Shown here piece after piece: positions 61,501 to 64,000 of a stretch of 64,000 nucleotides of DNA. Source of the DNA: Mesaphorura yosii (Eukaryota; Arthropoda; Collembola; Poduromorpha; Tullbergiidae); the NCBI GenBank assembly GCA_009869945.1, contig WIXG01000005.1, forward strand, positions 124,001 to 188,000. The letters run 5' to 3'. Every line of letters starts with the position of its first letter. Positions within the stretch are counted from its first letter, which is position 1. Both the position numbers and the translations under genes were made by a program. The notes under the pieces were generated by a model that was not told where the DNA came from, ran no database searches, and saw only the letters and a program-made list of their open reading frames with translations.

Positions 61501-63880
61501 AAGAAGTTGGTCCATAATTTCTAATTTCTTTGCCAGCTGGATTATATTTTTCAAATGACGGTAATAATATTTTGACAGAGGATTGTCAAGTAAAGTTGGT
61601 AAACGTGAAACACAAGAAATCAAGACTACTGTTTCTTACCTGAAGCATCTTATGCTGGACCTGCGTCGGCGGATGAATCATTGTCAGCATTTGTGACACG
61701 GAGTCATGCTCCTGATAGTGACACACTTCGTTGAGCATGCTAATTGCAGTGTTCGCATTTGCGTTGGAATTCACATTGGGCGCTGACAACGCAGAAACTA
61801 ATCTCGTTTCCAGATGCTGACTTTCCACTCCGAGTCGATGAATTCCGACGTAGGTTGCGATGAGGAATATGAGTGATATGACCAGGCTGATAAGCCGCAG
61901 AAGAATATAAAAGTAATTATAGAAAAATTCTCGTGTCTTCCAGTTGTTTGAGCATGAAATTCCGATTCCCTCGAGTGCGAACTCAGACCAGCCGAGAAAT
62001 GGAGGACACATCAGAATGAAGCTCAGCGCCCAGATGCATTTGCAGGTCTACAGTGGGGGGCAAAAGTGTAAGAATTCAGTCATTAGCAATGTAAAGTATT
62101 AATTTACAAGAAGAACGACCAAAATACTTCTGCTTCCGAGCCCTTGCAGCTTTTTTTTTGTCGTTACAATCTTCCCAATCACTCAACGTCATGTGCTTCT
62201 CCGTTCACTATTGCCAAAGTTGCAACTTTTTCTTGGTGAATTCCCGTTAATTTTGTGCCGGTAATTAAATTTTATTTCAATTTTTTGCTCTGATACAGAT
62301 TTCATTCAATTCATTATGAATGGAGAAATAAAGAGTATAAAAAAGTAATAATTATTGGAGTTTCTCCATTTCATAAAACTTTCAAGACCCAATTATTCGA
62401 GTGCTTCTGTACGAAGCACTCGTTTTAAATTTCAACTGCGGGTCTTTTGTCCGCTTGAAGCTTCCCCTCATCATCGTCGTCAACACCTCATTTTCCGGTT
62501 TCAAGGTCTGCACTCTGAATCTCGGCTTGCATACATTATCTATTCATTGGAAGCCCAACTTGCCCTGAAACTTGTTTTTGTCCAATTATAAGTTTTCCTG
62601 CTCACGTCTCACGTCTCATGCCAAGATTTTGCACAGCATGAACATGTGTGCATGTACTTGTGTACTTGGACATGTACTTGTGTACGTGTGCTTGTAGCAG
62701 TTATGTGGTTAATTTTATATTAAATCTCAAACTTTTTCCCGACTTTTTCTACTTTTTATTAAAAATTAAATTTGCACGTGGAAAACACTCCTTCGTGTAC
62801 TGTGTCATGTTCGCAGTAGAAACGCAAGCAAATATGCACGCTATGTCTCAACGACGTCTCAAGGTTATGCATTTTTCTTCAATCGGGCGGTTGCCTCGTG
62901 TAATTATTTTTTATCTCATGTTTTACAGTGAAAGAAAATCAAGAACCCTCCTCATTGTAACACATTGCTTATGCTTTCACTACTCTGGCTGTGTTCAACT
63001 CTGTGCGCTCGTTGGTATTTGCATTTGGCACTTGAAAAGCTACTGTCTAAGACTTTACGATGACGCAGATTGGTTCAGACAAGCACAACGCAACAAGGTA
63101 CAAGGAAACCTAAATTATGGCACATTTCTTGGCTTTGAGTGAAAGAATTATTAATTTATGTCTTGTTACATCTTCTTAACGGTGGCGACGAGAACATGCC
63201 TGGCAAGGTGCAGTCTGCCAGCCAAGACACGCAAAACGCTAGGCGCGGGCAGCCGAGCGAAAAGCTATAAGTGAGTCAAGTTAAATATTTGCTTTCTTCT
63301 TAGCTCGCGTATGATGAGACGAGACAAAGAGGCAAACTGCGCGAGAAAGCTGCTGCCCTCAAACTCACTAACTACTCAACTTGTACACTGGAAAGCGTAC
63401 TTGTGCTATGTGCTGCGTTGAGTTGAGTGTCGGAAATTTTATATGACAAGAACTTCAATGTTAATATCGAAATTTCCACAAAAAGGCGCTTCTACATTGA
63501 CTTACGCGCTCATTCGCCCACCAAACCACTGAAAACCCATAAACTGCGCAAAATTGACTCAGCACGATGCCGAAGGTAGTCAACGTGGAGATCACAGTCC
63601 CAATACCCATTAAAGCACCATACAAACCACAACCTACGTTTGGCAATGTAAATTAGTACAAGGTTACACGTGTAATTAATACCGCCACATCTTTGCGTGG
63701 TGAAAATGCAAACTCAGTTTGCGGCATTGTGTATGACGTGACTTACCAATCGGTCCCACCATCCCCGGCTGAGTAAACGCGGAGTAAACTGATATAAATT
63801 GACATGCAGACACTATCAAGTCGTTGGCAGATAAACTCAAGATTAATGAGTTTGTTCCCTTTTCTTTCGCTTGAGGTGAT
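55503..63880 (-). CDS. Opsin-like rhodopsin-family GPCR with non-canonical DRY region (5' partial)
   Basis: Seven-membrane receptor. Minus-strand exons 63747-63880 (TM2), 63506-63633 (TM3), 61640-62047 (TM4-TM5 and third loop), 58454-59324 (TM6-TM7 and tail) and 55503-56305 (tail) join in phase, giving about 780 residues; TM1 lies beyond the right edge. Opsin marks: Cys of TM3 (GCGLYG); PPFLGWSEFALEGIGISC in loop 2, with Glu and Cys at the spacing of Glu181 and Cys187 of bovine rhodopsin; SWLPY in TM6; and FAKLNVICNPVIY in TM7, with Lys exactly five residues before NPxxY, the place of retinal-binding Lys296 (codon 59178-59180). Odd features: where ERY/DRY should end TM3 the sequence is SQF (63551-63559); the TM5 proline is replaced; HPEFR follows TM7; the third loop is about 70 residues and the Ser-rich tail over 450. 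Function, photoreception included, is unproven. It could also be an opsin-derived or parallel orphan receptor. Confidence 0.83.
56306..58453 (-). other. Intron in the opsin-like gene tail
   Basis: Donor after CAATCAG (GTTAGA) and acceptor TCCTTTGCAG, phase 1 on both sides. No other gene is supported inside. A plus-strand frame at 57188-57415 has no recognisable features. Confidence 0.65.
59325..61639 (-). other. Intron between TM5 and TM6 exons of the opsin-like gene
   Basis: Donor CTTCAG/GTAAGA and acceptor CTTTACAG, phase 0. I see no nested gene or repeat worth naming. Confidence 0.65.
62048..63505 (-). other. Intron between TM3 and TM4 exons of the opsin-like gene
   Basis: The donor is a strong GAGCGC/GTAAGT and the acceptor CCACTGTAG, phase 0 on both sides. 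I searched its minus strand for a small exon with a D/E-R-Y/F/H/W/C motif and found none in a hydrophobic context. An imperfect 20-base tandem pair lies at 62651-62690. Confidence 0.65.
62651..62690. repeat. Tandem pair of a 20-base unit
   Basis: CATGTACTTGTGTACTTGGA at 62651-62670 is followed directly by a copy starting CATGTACTTGTGTACGTG. This is a small local duplication in intronic sequence with no other feature. Confidence 0.7.
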
Positions 63881-64000
63881 CTGAAAAGTGAAAAGACGAA
63901 AGACACATAAGCAATGACACGGGGACTCTGACATTATGCACATGACAAAGACACGACATGAAGACAGGTATGCATTATTACTGCTAAAAGAACATCTTTG

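Noticed and set aside
62648-63142. Plus-strand open frame of 164 codons
   Set aside because: Lies inside the TM3-TM4 intron of the opsin-like gene and starts in a small tandem repeat; Phe/Tyr/Cys-rich without family features.
63461-63646. Reading the opsin TM3 exon through to its in-frame stop as a separate protein
   Set aside because: A strong GTAAGT donor at 63505 and phase agreement with the TM4 exon show that it is an internal exon.
1-64000. tRNA genes, rRNA and well-known miRNAs
   Set aside because: No tRNA-like T-arm/acceptor pairing or familiar mature miRNA sequence was noticed on reading; a covariance-model scan would be decisive.

Overview
The window looks like nuclear DNA of an ecdysozoan animal, most likely an arthropod. 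I infer this from intron-split genes with GT-AG boundaries, AATAAA polyadenylation signals, a metabotropic glutamate receptor whose glutamate pocket is altered as in the arthropod mXR/mangetout class, and a mariner-like non-autonomous element. The species cannot be fixed from the sequence. All gene models below were spliced by hand; exons were accepted only when donor, acceptor and reading phase agreed, and exceptions are stated.

Layout. 1-4638: no exon found, probably upstream intron. 4639-18218 (+): 15 exons of an mGluR, entering mid-ligand-binding domain and running to its stop. 18219-36325: about 18 kb with no convincing gene, holding one 0.42-kb element with terminal inverted repeats. 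36326-37561 (+): a divergent TATA-binding-protein relative. 37889-38778 (-): an unrecognised 267-residue protein, convergent with it. 39374-40879 (-): plasmanylethanolamine desaturase (PEDS1/TMEM189/Kua). 43207-43446 (+): a weak candidate terminal exon. 44062-47186 (-): an arginine/serine-rich nuclear protein with a CCAR-type S1-like domain and a CCHC knuckle. 48594-51646 (+): a CatSper3-like sperm cation channel with a long N-terminal extension and a broken C-terminal frame. 52056-53688 (+): a short EFHC protein with two DM10 domains. 55503-63880 (-): an opsin-like receptor, entering from beyond the right edge and running to its stop.

The two ends (mGluR, opsin-like receptor) are signalling genes with large introns. 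The middle (36-54 kb) is compact, with mostly 50-150 base introns and short intergenic gaps. CatSper3-like and EFHC lie head-to-tail about 0.2 kb apart (polyA signal to next ATG); both families work in motile cilia or sperm flagella, so the pair suggests a flagellated sperm in this animal.

Most unusual features: an opsin-like receptor that keeps the retinal-linking lysine but has Ser-Gln-Phe where DRY/ERY should be; a CatSper3-type channel; a TBP relative that keeps all four DNA-intercalating phenylalanines on an otherwise divergent core with an acidic N-terminal region; and an EFHC protein that stops after its second DM10 domain.
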